The position numbers were made by a program, and so were the translations under genes. The notes beneath the pieces are model-generated. The model did not search any database. It saw only the letters and a list, made by a program, of their open reading frames with translations, and was not told the origin of the DNA. A DNA stretch of 64,000 nt from JABWBD01 sp040768665 (GTDB lineage Bacteria > Planctomycetota > Planctomycetia > Pirellulales > Thermoguttaceae): the NCBI GenBank assembly GCA_040768665.1, contig JAXGMN010000016.1, positions 124,001 to 188,000 on the forward strand, written 5' to 3'. This document shows, piece by piece, positions 32,358 to 41,786 of this stretch (within the stretch, counting starts at the first letter, position 1; the number at the start of each line of letters is the position of its first letter).

Positions 32358-35081
32358 CTAACCTTGGCTCTTGTCGGTGGCAGACTGGGCAGACCAAGCG
32401 GGCCAGTTGCGGTGATTCTCCAGTCGATAGAGAAGCGACCGAGCCCAGGTGACGTCCAGGTAGTAACCATTTTTGACGCGTGCCTCTAAATCGGCCTTGG
32501 CTCGTATTCTGTCGCCGCTGGCCAGGCTCTTTAGCGCGAAAGCCATCAACGCCTGTGACTCCCGGCACCTCTTGAGCGTTGCGCCCGCGGCGTCGAGAAG
32601 TTGCGTGCGCGTGCCGTCATCATCCCTGTCGCTTTTTATATAGTTCAGCAGCGCTTCGTCCCAGTCCGTTAACTCGTGCGCCATCCGCCTGGATGTAAGC
32701 TCAGCCTCGCATCTTTCTCGGCGAAAGTCGCTATCACGTTGCATCAAGAGAACCACTTCAAACTCTCCCCACCACTTGTGACGACGTACTTTCTTCCTTT
32801 TGAACCACGAGTAGATATCGCGGATCTCCTCGTCGCTATTGTGCTTAAACGCGATGGTCCAAGCTCGAGCCATTAGGATGAACGGATTGGCCGAGTCTTC
32901 ATTCCATGCTCGCCTCTCGACAATTGTGTCAGTCCTTTTGTCCCTGCACTTGGCTGCAGCGATCAAGTACGGGGATAGAGTGTCGTGGGCGGTTAGCGAC
33001 TGTTCTATGACTAAGAGGTTCTCAAGGTCGTCAACAGCGTCAAAGAATATGGCCCGTTGATACGTGGCGAGTCCATACGCGGGATACCTCCGCAACTCTC
33101 TCTCGCTTCGTTGAGCTGCCTCAAGGTACCTTTGCTTCTGCTCCGGCACGTCTGTGAGCGATCTCGCCACCAGATTCGCCAATAGATCGAGGCTTATTAC
33201 GTATCCATTGTTAGGCAAGTACGTCCTCGCTTTCTCAAGCCGGCGCAGGGACTCCTGAATGGCATCGAGATCGCCTTCGTCATGTGCCGTGTGGGTAAGT
33301 GCATCGGCCAAGAAGGCGTCTGCCAGGGGCATGGATTGCTTGTTAGCGACTTCGGTGAGCGCCTTGATGCCGTCGTAATGGCCTGCTCTCGCGATACACC
33401 GAGGGAGTTCGTAGAAGACCCGTTCGAAGTCGTCCAAACGTTGTGTTTGTCCAAGCTGTTCGGCCCGCGTGAGTGCTTCCCAGCCCGAATTGCCCCCGTG
33501 AATGCCACTCATGGCTTTTCCAGAGTATGGTAGCACCCAGTCGGGGGCGTCCTTGATGGCCTTGTCGAAATGCCGGTCAGCTTCCTCCGGGCTTCCGCCG
33601 TACAGACAGCGCATCCCCATCAAATACTCGATCTTGGCCGGCGGGAGAATCTCCTCTTTCTGACTTTGCACTTCCCTTATCGCCAGCGCGGCTTTCTCGC
33701 CGGCGCCGCTCATAACGGATTCCAGGATTTGGCGGAAATACAGCTCCGCAATCGTCTGTTTCTGGGCTTCGAGTCTCGCGGCGCGATCACTGGCGACGAC
33801 GGCCATCCAACTCGCTGCGACGACGCCGCTCACGAGCGACGCTAACACCAAAGTCGACGTCATGACGGCCACCCGGTTGCGCCGAGCGAACTTGGTAAGG
33901 CGGTACGTCAGCGACGGCGGCCTTGCAACAATCGGCTCGTCCTCCAGGAATCTCTGCACGTCCGCGGCGAAGCCACTAGCGGTGTCGTACCGCCGCGTGC
34001 GGTCTTTTTCCAATGCTTTCATTACGATCACATCCAAGTCGCCCATCACCAACTTAGATAAACCTCGCGGGTCGGTCCCGCGATGCGCCGATACGGAAGT
34101 TGCCGTCTCTCCAAGCGAGCTGATCTTGGTACTGGGCTTCGGCGGTTCCTGCTCGCGGATGATACGCCGAATTTCGTCGTAACCGGCTTTCTCCAGAGTC
34201 TGCCGGTCCAGAGGGGTGGTGCCCGTCAACAACTCATACAGCAGGACTCCCAAAGAATACACATCCGTTCGGGTGTCGATATCCAGGCCGCTCAATTCCG
34301 CCTGTTCGGGACTCATGTAGAGCGGAGTACCGATGGCCTGGGCAAAGCTGGTGTAGATCGTCCGCTCCGTCAACCGCTGATGCAGGGCCTTCGCCACGCC
34401 AAAGTCGATGACCTTGGGTACTGGCTGCCCGTCGTGGAGAGTGATTAGCACGTTGCTCGGCTTGATGTCCCGATGGACGATTCCCTTCTGGTGAGCATGC
34501 TGTATCGCCTGGCACACTGGGATGAACAGCTTCAGGCGTTCCCGGATCGACAACTTATTTTGATCGCAGTAGTCGGTAATCGGAATTCCTCGGACCAGTT
34601 CCATAACGAAGTAGGGCAGGCCCGACTCCGTGGTTCCAGCATCTAGTACCCGGGCGATGTTCGGATGGTCCATCAGTGCCAACGCCTGGCGCTCAGCTTC
34701 GAAGCGGGCAACGACGGCCTTACTGTCCATGCCCGGCTTGATGATCTTCAAGGCGACCTTTCGGCGCAGCGGCCTTTCCTGTTCGGCAACAAATACGACG
34801 CCCATGCCGCCTTCGCCAATCTGCTCCATAAGCCGGTAACGGCCAATGGTCGTGCCGGGCCGTTCGGTGATTGGCGGCTGGTCGATGGTCGCAGCCGGCT
34901 CCCCTGACGGCTTGAGGAAGTGCTCCTCCCGCTCATGAACCGCGAGCAGTGCCTCGACACGGTGACGGAGAGACTGATCGCCAGCACAGATTTGGTCGAG
35001 ATATGCCGATCTACCCAGCGGCGAATCAATTTGTCGGGCCACGTGGAAGATGGCCTCTTCGTCAAGGCGTCGACTGATCAT
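32358..35081 (-). CDS. Hanks-type Ser/Thr kinase with C-terminal TPR-like sensor
   Basis: 907 aa. The first 80 residues mirror those of the other kinases (MISRRLDEEAIFHVARQI). The kinase domain is complete: GEGGMGVVF (89-97), Lys112, HRDIKPSN with D205, DFG (226-228), GTPLYMSPEQ. A membrane segment (VMTSTLVLASLVSGVVAASW) leads to an external helical region with TPR-like units (GGSPEEADRHFDKAI, LADAFLADALTHTAHDE, RSERELRRYPAYGLATYQRA). It lies 91 bases after an ECF-like sigma gene and 71 before the next kinase, all on the minus strand, so the set is probably co-expressed. The upstream element at 35117-35140 may also drive it separately. Confidence 0.92.
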   Translation of the reverse strand: MISRRLDEEAIFHVARQIDSPLGRSAYLDQICAGDQSLRHRVEALLAVHEREEHFLKPSGEPAATIDQPPITERPGTTIGRYRLMEQIGEGGMGVVFVAEQERPLRRKVALKIIKPGMDSKAVVARFEAERQALALMDHPNIARVLDAGTTESGLPYFVMELVRGIPITDYCDQNKLSIRERLKLFIPVCQAIQHAHQKGIVHRDIKPSNVLITLHDGQPVPKVIDFGVAKALHQRLTERTIYTSFAQAIGTPLYMSPEQAELSGLDIDTRTDVYSLGVLLYELLTGTTPLDRQTLEKAGYDEIRRIIREQEPPKPSTKISSLGETATSVSAHRGTDPRGLSKLVMGDLDVIVMKALEKDRTRRYDTASGFAADVQRFLEDEPIVARPPSLTYRLTKFARRNRVAVMTSTLVLASLVSGVVAASWMAVVASDRAARLEAQKQTIAELYFRQILESVMSGAGEKAALAIREVQSQKEEILPPAKIEYLMGMRCLYGGSPEEADRHFDKAIKDAPDWVLPYSGKAMSGIHGGNSGWEALTRAEQLGQTQRLDDFERVFYELPRCIARAGHYDGIKALTEVANKQSMPLADAFLADALTHTAHDEGDLDAIQESLRRLEKARTYLPNNGYVISLDLLANLVARSLTDVPEQKQRYLEAAQRSERELRRYPAYGLATYQRAIFFDAVDDLENLLVIEQSLTAHDTLSPYLIAAAKCRDKRTDTIVERRAWNEDSANPFILMARAWTIAFKHNSDEEIRDIYSWFKRKKVRRHKWWGEFEVVLLMQRDSDFRRERCEAELTSRRMAHELTDWDEALLNYIKSDRDDDGTRTQLLDAAGATLKRCRESQALMAFALKSLASGDRIRAKADLEARVKNGYYLDVTWARSLLYRLENHRNWPAWSAQSATDKSQG

Positions 35082-35116
35082 GGCAGCACCTCCGCAGGAT
35101 TGACCGACGTTTTGTC

Positions 35117-35140
35117 CTCCGTCTTACTATGCGAAATCCA
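35117..35140 (-). promoter_or_regulatory. Conserved element upstream of kinase gene (copy 2)
   Basis: Same 24 bases as 32322-32345, again 35 bases before a kinase start, and further similarity outside it (a TTAGGG-type tract about 15 bases upstream in both). It lies in the 91-base gap between the sigma factor stop and the kinase start, which argues for an internal promoter or operator within the module. Confidence 0.5.
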
Positions 35141-35172
35141 ACGACGGAATCCCTAACGGATTTTGAAAAAAA

Positions 35173-35754
35173 TCACGTCCCGGAATCAGCCGCCTGCCCG
35201 CCGGACATCTCCAGTCGCAACCATGCCCGTGCGTAAGTCCAGTCATTCTCAGCAGTTGAGACGGAGACGCCAAGAGTCTGGGCAGCCTGGGCAGTTGTCA
35301 GCCCAGCGAAGAACCGCAGCTTGACCAGCTCCGCCTTTCGGGGGTCTTTCTGTGCGAGTTTCTGGATGGCCTCGTCGAGTCCGAGGACGTCGTCGCAGGC
35401 CAACGGCAGGACAGCGGGATCCACTTCGCCCAAGTCGACCCGTTGACTCTGGCCGCCACGTTTGAGGCTTTTCCGCTGCCGAGCCCGCTCGATCAGAATC
35501 CGCCGCATCGCCTCGGCGGCGGCCGAAAAGAAGTGTCGCTGGTTGTCCCAACACGGAGGCACGGTCTGATCGATGAGCCGCAGGTAGGCTTCGTGGACCA
35601 GGGCCGTTGCCTGGAGGGTCTGCCCCGGCTTCTCGTGGGCGAGTTTGGCGGCGGCGAGCCGACGCAACTCGTCGTAGACCAGCGGCAAGAGTTGCTCGGC
35701 GGCCTGGCCGTCGCCTTGCTGAATGGCAGAAAGGATATGGGTGAGGTCGGGCAT
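35173..35754 (-). CDS. ECF-like RNA polymerase sigma factor (planctomycete STK-associated type)
   Basis: 193 aa from the ATG at 35754 (a GTG at 35781 would add nine). The text matches the ECF-like sigma family common in planctomycetes: region 2 LLPLVYDELRRLAAAKLAHE, the QATALVHEAYLRL motif, FFSAAAEAMRRILIERARQ, and region 4 KAELVKLRFFAGLTTAQAA then LGVSVSTAENDWTYARAWL. It should direct RNA polymerase to a small promoter set. No anti-sigma gene is adjacent; instead the next gene is a membrane Ser/Thr kinase, the known arrangement in which the kinase is thought to control the sigma factor. Confidence 0.93.
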   Translation of the reverse strand: MPDLTHILSAIQQGDGQAAEQLLPLVYDELRRLAAAKLAHEKPGQTLQATALVHEAYLRLIDQTVPPCWDNQRHFFSAAAEAMRRILIERARQRKSLKRGGQSQRVDLGEVDPAVLPLACDDVLGLDEAIQKLAQKDPRKAELVKLRFFAGLTTAQAAQTLGVSVSTAENDWTYARAWLRLEMSGGQAADSGT

Positions 35755-35948
35755 GGGCGTGGCTTTCCCAACGGGAGGCACCGCCGATTATAGCGTCCCA
35801 GTGGGCCGGATGCCGTTTTCGGCCAAACGATTCGCACACATTGTGGCGGAGGCGTCTATGCAGTGGACTATCGCTGGAGTGGTGTATGGATGCACTCGCC
35901 GACGCCCCGGGAGCTCTATGAAAACTGGCACCATCGATGTAGAGACCA

Positions 35949-38900
35949 CTACATAGGGGGCACAGACCACAGCCTGACAAACGCGTCATAGCCAGCCGTA
36001 ATGAGCGTGTGATCGTGTCCGGGAAAAAAGGTTACCCGACCGACACCTTCCTCGCGATTCAGAGTCCCCAATTCTTCGCCGGTAGGCACTCGCCAGAACT
36101 TGATTTGTCCCGAAGGGCTGGCACCGACAAGAGTTTTTCCGTCGAGGGAGAATACCAACGACGAAACCCAGGGGCCGGTCACTTGGAACGACGAGACTCG
36201 CGTTCCGTCGGGAACCTTCCAAAGAACCACTTCATTTCTATTGCGGCCAGTGAGGGCAAGCAGTTTTTCGTCCGGAGAGAACGCGAGTTCGAGGACGGCC
36301 GCAGGATCCTCAAGTTTCCCGACACACGGCACAGCGGGATCGCTGATGTCCCATAGTCGCGTGCAGTCAGTGTGCCCACTTCTGCCGCCCCATGCTCCTG
36401 CCGAGGAGGCGAGGTATCGACCCGACGGCGAAAACCTGACCAGAAGCACACGACCATTGTCATGGCCTTTGAGTTGTCGGAACTGATTCGTTCTAAGATC
36501 CCAAAGCCTGACATCTCCTTCGGCCGCGCCATAAGTACCAACCGTCGCTGAAGAAGCAAGCCATCGCTCATCGGGTGAAATGTCGACGGAGCAGAGATTA
36601 CCTTCGTAGCTGCCCACGGTCACATATTGCTGGTCGGTTGTATTCCACAGAAGAATCGTTTTTTCCACGCCTCCAGACGCGAACTTGCTCCCGGTTCGCG
36701 AGACCGCTAGAGGCGGAACGGCGCCTTGCAACTCGCATGTTCGGCCACTTTCCGTATCCCACAACTTGATGCCGTCGTCCGATCGAACTGCGATCGTCTT
36801 GCCGTCCGGCATCGCTGTAGGGATGTGACGCATCGAGTCATGTGCCATGCGTGTTACTTGCCTGGTGTAAGGCGTCAAATCCCAAAGCAGCACATCGATC
36901 TGGCCGGTCGCTAACCATTTCCCGCATGGGGAGAACTCAACCGACGGTCCCGCACCGAAGAACTTCCCGAGAAGATGATTCTCTTTTATGCGCCAGATCC
37001 ATACGGTTGAACTCTCGCGGTCACGAGTTGCCAGCAGCTGACCATCCGGAGAGAAGGCCAACCCATCGCAGCGCCGCCACGTCAACCTGCGCTGGTTCTG
37101 AGGAATCCCTTTAAGCATGTCCCAGATGAATACGCCTCCGTTGCTGGCCGTCACCAGAAGTTTTCCATCGGGAGAGAACGACAATGTATAGCCCCCGAGC
37201 TTCCAATCGCCTGAGAGTACGCGGTCCGCGTCGACGTTCCAAAGAAAAGAGCCACCTTGCGTCGATCCGGCCACCGTCGTGCTCTTCGCATCTGGCAAGA
37301 ACGCTATATCCGCAAAAACGCCAGATGGAATAGGCTTTGTCCATTTCAGCAAGCCTTCGGGGAACGTCCAGACCCCGGCGTTGCGGCCATCAGTTGTAAT
37401 TGTTGCAGCAAGATTACCACTCGGATGAAATTTAATGCGCCTGATGGGTGAGTCTTCGTGAATTGGAATGAGCGACGGCTGCCGAGAGGACAGCTCCCAA
37501 AGACAAACAAAGCCGGCCTGATCGACCCCTCCAGCTGCGACAAGCTGCTTTCCATTCGGTGAGAACGCCACGCTATGAACGCTACGTGTGTTGTGTCTTA
37601 AACAGTCAGGGAAATCGAGTGCGTGACGATTCCCCGTCCGTAGATCATGGAGGAAGACCTCACCGGAAGAGAGTCCGGCAGCGAGAAGCTCGCCGTTGGG
37701 CGCATAGGCAATGTGGCAGCCTTCCGTGCTACTACCAAGGACTACCGGTTCGGACTCGGTATCGAAGGACCGTAGCACCTTGGAAAACTTGCTCTCGCGG
37801 CAACGTTCGGCGAGGAATCGCCATGCAAAGTTTGGCGGCTCATTCATGCCTTCGAGATTGCGGACCTCGCGAAGCGTGCCCTCCGCGCGATCAATGTTTC
37901 CGGCTTCGTACGCCTGGAACGCGGCAATCATGCTCAGCGAAGTGCGGGTGCGCCGCTCCCTCGTCAAGGCAGCTTCCGCGTTTTGTCGTTCGCGCTCAGC
38001 TTTTCGCTGGGCTTGCTGAGTTTCGAGCCGGGCCGCTTTTTCGGCTACGGCGTTCCTATTTGCGTCCTGGGCGTGCTTAAATGCCTGTAACATGCCAAGC
38101 GTCGTCCCGACTATCCCGAAAACCAACGCCACCATGACAGTTGCGGCCGCCATGACCAGTCTACGGTTCCGTTGCAGCAGTTTTCGCAACCGATAGGTAG
38201 TGGACGGCGGATGCGCGTCCACTGTCTCTCCCGCCAGAAACCGCTCCACGTCACCGGCCAAACTCGCCGGGCTCTCATAGCGACGCGAGCGATCCTTTTC
38301 CAAACACCTCAGCACGATCCAGTCCAATTCCCCCCGAATCAACTGGCGAAGACGTGCCGGATCAGAACTGCGGTGCTTGGCGATAGCCGTTAGCCTGTCT
38401 CCTAACGTGCTCAGGCGCAGGCTCGGGCGAGGCGGCTCTTCCTCTCGAATCATCTTCTGCATCTCGCGGTAGCCGGCTGCGCGGATCTTGTCTGCTTCCA
38501 GCGGCGTCGTGCCGGTGAGCAGCTCGTAGAGCAGTACGCCTAAGGAATAGATGTCGCTCCGCGTGTCGATATCCAGTCCGCTCATCTCGGCCTGTTCCGG
38601 GCTCATGTATTGGGGAGTTCCGACCATCTGTCCATAGGCCGTGAACAGGGTTTTTTCGGTGAGCTGCTGGCTGATCGCCTTGGAAACGCCGAAATCGATG
38701 ACCTTGGGAACCGGCTTCCCGTCGTGCAGAGTCACCAAGATATTCGATGGCTTAATATCGCGGTGAATGATGCCCTTCTGGTGAGCATGCTGGACGGCGC
38801 GGCAGACCTGAGTGAATAGTCCAAGACGGTCTTCGGTGGGCAGTTCGTTCTGATCGCAGAACTCGGTGATTGGAATCCCCTTGACGAGTTCCATAACGAA

Positions 38901-39359
38901 GTAGGACCGCCCGGATTCCGTGCTGCCGGCGTCCAACACCTTGGCGATATTGGGATGGTCCATTAAAGCCAGAGCTTGCCGCTCCGCCTCGAACCGCGCA
39001 ATGACTTGTCTGGTATCCATGCCCGGCTTGATGATCTTCAGGGCGACCTTCCGACGGACTGGCACCTGCTGCTCGGCCATGTAGACAATGCCAAAACCAC
39101 CCTCCCCGATCTCCTGCAGAAGCTTGTAGCGCCCAATAATTGTGCCGGGCCTTTCAGTCACTGGAGCATGGTCAATCGTATCGACTGCGCCGGACACCGG
39201 GTCGTCCAAAAAGCTATCCGGGTGGTCGTGGGCCTTGAGCAGCCCCTCGACCCGGGCTCGGAGGTGGGCATCGTGGCCGCAGGCCCGGTCCAAGTACATG
39301 GCTCGTTCTTCCGGTGTCTTCTTCTCGATCGCTTCGGCGAAGATGGTTTCTTCGGTCAT
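35949..39359 (-). CDS. Hanks-type Ser/Thr kinase with WD40 repeats
   Basis: 1,136 aa from the ATG at 39359; the longer ORF upstream would overlap the sigma gene and codes an Arg-rich, non-conserved extension. The leader MTEETIFAEAIEKKTPEERA precedes a complete kinase domain: GEGGFGIVY (85-93), Lys108, HRDIKPSN with D201, DFG (222-224), GTPQYMSPEQ. A membrane segment (LVMAAATVMVALVFGIVGTT) and coiled linker (EKAARLETQQAQRKAERER) come next, then about a dozen WD40 repeats (VAFSPNGKQLVAAGG; LRFS-type units; final VRLWSVPPM). Its stop is 194 bases before the second sigma gene. With the sigma gene at 39467-40030 it forms the first sigma-kinase module. Confidence 0.92.
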   Translation of the reverse strand: MTEETIFAEAIEKKTPEERAMYLDRACGHDAHLRARVEGLLKAHDHPDSFLDDPVSGAVDTIDHAPVTERPGTIIGRYKLLQEIGEGGFGIVYMAEQQVPVRRKVALKIIKPGMDTRQVIARFEAERQALALMDHPNIAKVLDAGSTESGRSYFVMELVKGIPITEFCDQNELPTEDRLGLFTQVCRAVQHAHQKGIIHRDIKPSNILVTLHDGKPVPKVIDFGVSKAISQQLTEKTLFTAYGQMVGTPQYMSPEQAEMSGLDIDTRSDIYSLGVLLYELLTGTTPLEADKIRAAGYREMQKMIREEEPPRPSLRLSTLGDRLTAIAKHRSSDPARLRQLIRGELDWIVLRCLEKDRSRRYESPASLAGDVERFLAGETVDAHPPSTTYRLRKLLQRNRRLVMAAATVMVALVFGIVGTTLGMLQAFKHAQDANRNAVAEKAARLETQQAQRKAERERQNAEAALTRERRTRTSLSMIAAFQAYEAGNIDRAEGTLREVRNLEGMNEPPNFAWRFLAERCRESKFSKVLRSFDTESEPVVLGSSTEGCHIAYAPNGELLAAGLSSGEVFLHDLRTGNRHALDFPDCLRHNTRSVHSVAFSPNGKQLVAAGGVDQAGFVCLWELSSRQPSLIPIHEDSPIRRIKFHPSGNLAATITTDGRNAGVWTFPEGLLKWTKPIPSGVFADIAFLPDAKSTTVAGSTQGGSFLWNVDADRVLSGDWKLGGYTLSFSPDGKLLVTASNGGVFIWDMLKGIPQNQRRLTWRRCDGLAFSPDGQLLATRDRESSTVWIWRIKENHLLGKFFGAGPSVEFSPCGKWLATGQIDVLLWDLTPYTRQVTRMAHDSMRHIPTAMPDGKTIAVRSDDGIKLWDTESGRTCELQGAVPPLAVSRTGSKFASGGVEKTILLWNTTDQQYVTVGSYEGNLCSVDISPDERWLASSATVGTYGAAEGDVRLWDLRTNQFRQLKGHDNGRVLLVRFSPSGRYLASSAGAWGGRSGHTDCTRLWDISDPAVPCVGKLEDPAAVLELAFSPDEKLLALTGRNRNEVVLWKVPDGTRVSSFQVTGPWVSSLVFSLDGKTLVGASPSGQIKFWRVPTGEELGTLNREEGVGRVTFFPGHDHTLITAGYDAFVRLWSVPPM

Positions 39360-39396
39360 GGCATTGATCCCGATCGGTGCTGACTTGTGTAACCGC

Positions 39397-39420
39397 CTCC
39401 ACGCAGCAGTGCGAAATCTG
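39397..39420 (-). promoter_or_regulatory. Conserved element upstream of kinase gene (copy 3, divergent)
   Basis: On the minus strand GATTTCGC, ten different bases, then GGAG, ending 37 bases before the kinase ATG. Only the two boxes and their spacing match copies 1 and 2; the spacer differs completely, which is what a two-box promoter recognised by an ECF-type sigma would show. Inference from three examples only. Confidence 0.35.
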
Positions 39421-39466
39421 CGACCAAAATACCCCGTCGAAATCCGAAAAAAGACAAAGAGAATGC

Positions 39467-40030
39467 TCAACCGTCGCCGGCTGCCATCTCCCGCTGCAGC
39501 CAAGCCCGAGCGTAAGTCCAATAGCGGTCGGCAGTTGTGGTCGATATTCCCAGAGCGTCCGCCGCCTCCCGGTGGCTCATCCCGGCGAAGTAGCGCAGCT
39601 TTACGAGTTGGGCTTTCACGGCGTCCTGCTGCTCGAGCCTGGCCAGTGCCTCGTCGAGGGCGACCAGCTTGTCTGCACGCTGGGTGCCGGCAACGTCCTC
39701 TATATCCTGGCCGACTCGACACCAGTCGCCTCCTCGTTTGGCCGACCGTTTCTGTCGGGCCCGCTCCACCAGGATCCGCCGCATTGCTTCGGCGGCCGCC
39801 CCGAAGAAATGGCCACGACTGTTCCAGTGCTGGACCTTGTCGGCATCCACCAACCGGAGGTATGCCTCGTGAACAAGTGCGGTTGCTTGCAGCGTCTGGC
39901 CCGGCTTCTCATTCGCCAGCTTCACTACGGCCAGCTTGCGCAGCTCTTCGTAGACCAGTGGCAGAAGCTGCTCGGCGGCCGAGGGATCGCCGGACTCGAT
40001 CTGAGAGAGGATCTGCGTGACGTGGGTCAT
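39467..40030 (-). CDS. ECF-like RNA polymerase sigma factor (planctomycete STK-associated type)
   Basis: 187 aa from the ATG at 40030; the ORF extends 64 codons upstream, but the domain starts at MTHVTQILSQIESGD. It is a clear paralogue of the sigma factor at 35173-35754: LLPLVYEELRKLAVVKLANE, QATALVHEAYLRLVDAD, FFGAAAEAMRRILVERARQK, and region 4 LVKLRYFAGMSHREAADALG then ISTTTADRYWTYARAWL. The region 4 recognition helices differ between the two (ALGISTTTADRYW versus TLGVSVSTAENDW), so they may read different promoters. It lies 107 bases upstream of the WD40 kinase. Confidence 0.93.
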   Translation of the reverse strand: MTHVTQILSQIESGDPSAAEQLLPLVYEELRKLAVVKLANEKPGQTLQATALVHEAYLRLVDADKVQHWNSRGHFFGAAAEAMRRILVERARQKRSAKRGGDWCRVGQDIEDVAGTQRADKLVALDEALARLEQQDAVKAQLVKLRYFAGMSHREAADALGISTTTADRYWTYARAWLQREMAAGDG

Positions 40031-40484
40031 GAACGACGATTGTACCTTGGGCAGTGGCGGGTGTGGAACTACTGGGCCGCAGCAAGCCCGTCGTGGCGGC
40101 GGTCCGGTTCTCTGGGCGGTATCGCTGAATCGAAAGTCACGTGGAATGCCGGCTTTGCCAAGAAATTGGGATTGGGCCCTGAGACCTCCATCCCCCGGAA
40201 CCCCTGGACGGACCCACAGCATACTCCCTCATTTGCCAAGATTGCGGGCGGAGAGAACTTAACCAAATCCGCTGGTGTTGGTGGCTACGGATTTGCCGTT
40301 CCAGCGTCTCGGCAGGGGCCCGACGGTAAGACTTCGCCTCCTCCGCCACCATTGAACGAAATCTGGGGCCGGGCGGAATCGAGGGGCGACCACCTGCAAT
40401 CGCCCATAGAACGGATGCCCCGCCGTCTTCGGCAAACTCCTCCGCGGCGATCCAAAACTCCTGCTGCACGGGGAACCCCGTAGT
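40031..40484. other. Intergenic region upstream of sigma factor gene
   Basis: About 450 bases between the beta-propeller stop and the sigma factor start, both on the minus strand. No supported gene. It contains one copy of a 38-base dispersed repeat (40174-40211) and probably the sigma operon promoter; a minus-strand TACAAT lies about 15 bases before the sigma ATG but has no clear partner box. Confidence 0.4.
40174..40211. repeat. 38-base dispersed repeat, copy 1
   Basis: Begins GGGCCCTGAGACCTCCATC and ends GAACCCCTGGACGG. It matches 43132-43169 over 38 bases with five differences, all transitions. Both copies are in non-coding DNA upstream of minus-strand genes. Origin unknown. Confidence 0.6.
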
Positions 40485-41786
40485 TCACTCGGACCTTGCC
40501 GACCAAGTCGGACCGATCGTGAGGCTGCAATGACCGTGGCCGGTCTTCAAGAACATCGGTTTTTTTCGCAGGTCGAAATCACCAATCACGTCGAACACTT
40601 CAATCCGATTCGCAAAAGCGGACCCTACGAATAGCTTGTCGCCTTCAGGTGTAAACTCGATTCCCTGACCGATTCCGCCAGCGTCAAGGTGGTAAAGGAC
40701 CCGCGGCGGATCGGCCCCGAGATCCAGCACGGCGATACTGTTGTTGAACTTCGAGAGGCAGTTCGCCACAGCCATCTTGCCGTTGGGATGGAACGCGAAA
40801 CTCTCGACCCCATCGCCCACCTGCTTGATCACCCTGTTGATAACCGGCGGGTTCTTCGTGAGGTCGACAATCGGAATATCGCAAAGATCCCCTGATCCGG
40901 AGCTTGAGTTCCCGCAGACGAGTGCTTTCGTGCCATCCGGACTAATTCGCAGAATGTACGAGTCGGGTGTTAGACGTGTATCCGTTCCCTCCAGCACTTT
41001 GACCTTGCTCAGATGTGCGATTCTGTCGGGACCGAACGAGTACCAGTGGATAGATGTAGGCTCATTCGCAATCCTCCAATCTCCCTGCGTGGCAATGATT
41101 CGGTCGCCGGTTGGATTGATCCAAAAACACGGATACCCTTTGTCATGCAAGCTTCGACTGACTTCGATGAGCTCGCCATCTTCAACTCGAAAGACGTAAA
41201 AGAATCTCGAGGCCCCCACCACGAAATGATTTCGATCCGGATGAGCAAGAACGTGCACCGGATGATCCTCGAAGAGAACACGGTCGGCCACTCGAAACTC
41301 TGGAGAGGCCAAGTCGATCATTGAAAGCATGTCCGACAGGGGTGGCGCCAACTCCTGCCTTGCAAGATCCCCCTCCTGAATATCAGCGTTGGCCAACGGC
41401 TGGCTCTCAGTATACGCCAGTGGGCCCCAGGCTTCGGGGCGGGAGCCATGGTTGGTGATTAGGCCGAAGCGCCCATCAAAAGACATCGCCATGGTGGGAG
41501 TCCCAGCTATCGAGCAAGGAACTGTTCCATAGATTGTCTTGCTAACTGGCGGATGATCCGAGCCTAAGCGAATCACTGTGAAGGAGTCCTTCGTTTTCAC
41601 GTGATAGTCAATCAAGCCCTCCGGGGTCGTTCTCCACAGGACGTCCGTCTCCCCGTCATTCGCGCTGAGCAGCGTGACTGGCATTTTCGTGGTGATGTAC
41701 GGCGGCTCATCAGCCAGTTGAACCGTTGGCGAGGTGAGCACGATCAGGGCGAAGAATAATGGGCAGTAATGCGTAAAGTGAGTCAC
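40485..41786 (-). CDS. Secreted beta-propeller protein of unknown function
   Basis: 433 aa from a GTG at 41786, chosen because AAAGGAG lies eight bases upstream and the product then begins with a signal peptide (LFFALIVLTSPTVQLADEP). The body is a run of blade-like repeats with aromatic/Asp-rich strands: MAMSFDGRFGLITNHG, HVLAHPDRNHFVVGASRFF, LRISPDGTKALVCGNS, FAFHPNGKMAVANCLS, IEFTPEGDKLFVGSAF. This looks like the lactonase/YncE/cytochrome-D1-like seven-bladed propeller class. No heme motif or catalytic residues are evident. It lies apart from the sigma-kinase modules; likely periplasmic binding or enzymatic role, not determined. Confidence 0.75.
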   Translation of the reverse strand: MTHFTHYCPLFFALIVLTSPTVQLADEPPYITTKMPVTLLSANDGETDVLWRTTPEGLIDYHVKTKDSFTVIRLGSDHPPVSKTIYGTVPCSIAGTPTMAMSFDGRFGLITNHGSRPEAWGPLAYTESQPLANADIQEGDLARQELAPPLSDMLSMIDLASPEFRVADRVLFEDHPVHVLAHPDRNHFVVGASRFFYVFRVEDGELIEVSRSLHDKGYPCFWINPTGDRIIATQGDWRIANEPTSIHWYSFGPDRIAHLSKVKVLEGTDTRLTPDSYILRISPDGTKALVCGNSSSGSGDLCDIPIVDLTKNPPVINRVIKQVGDGVESFAFHPNGKMAVANCLSKFNNSIAVLDLGADPPRVLYHLDAGGIGQGIEFTPEGDKLFVGSAFANRIEVFDVIGDFDLRKKPMFLKTGHGHCSLTIGPTWSARSE

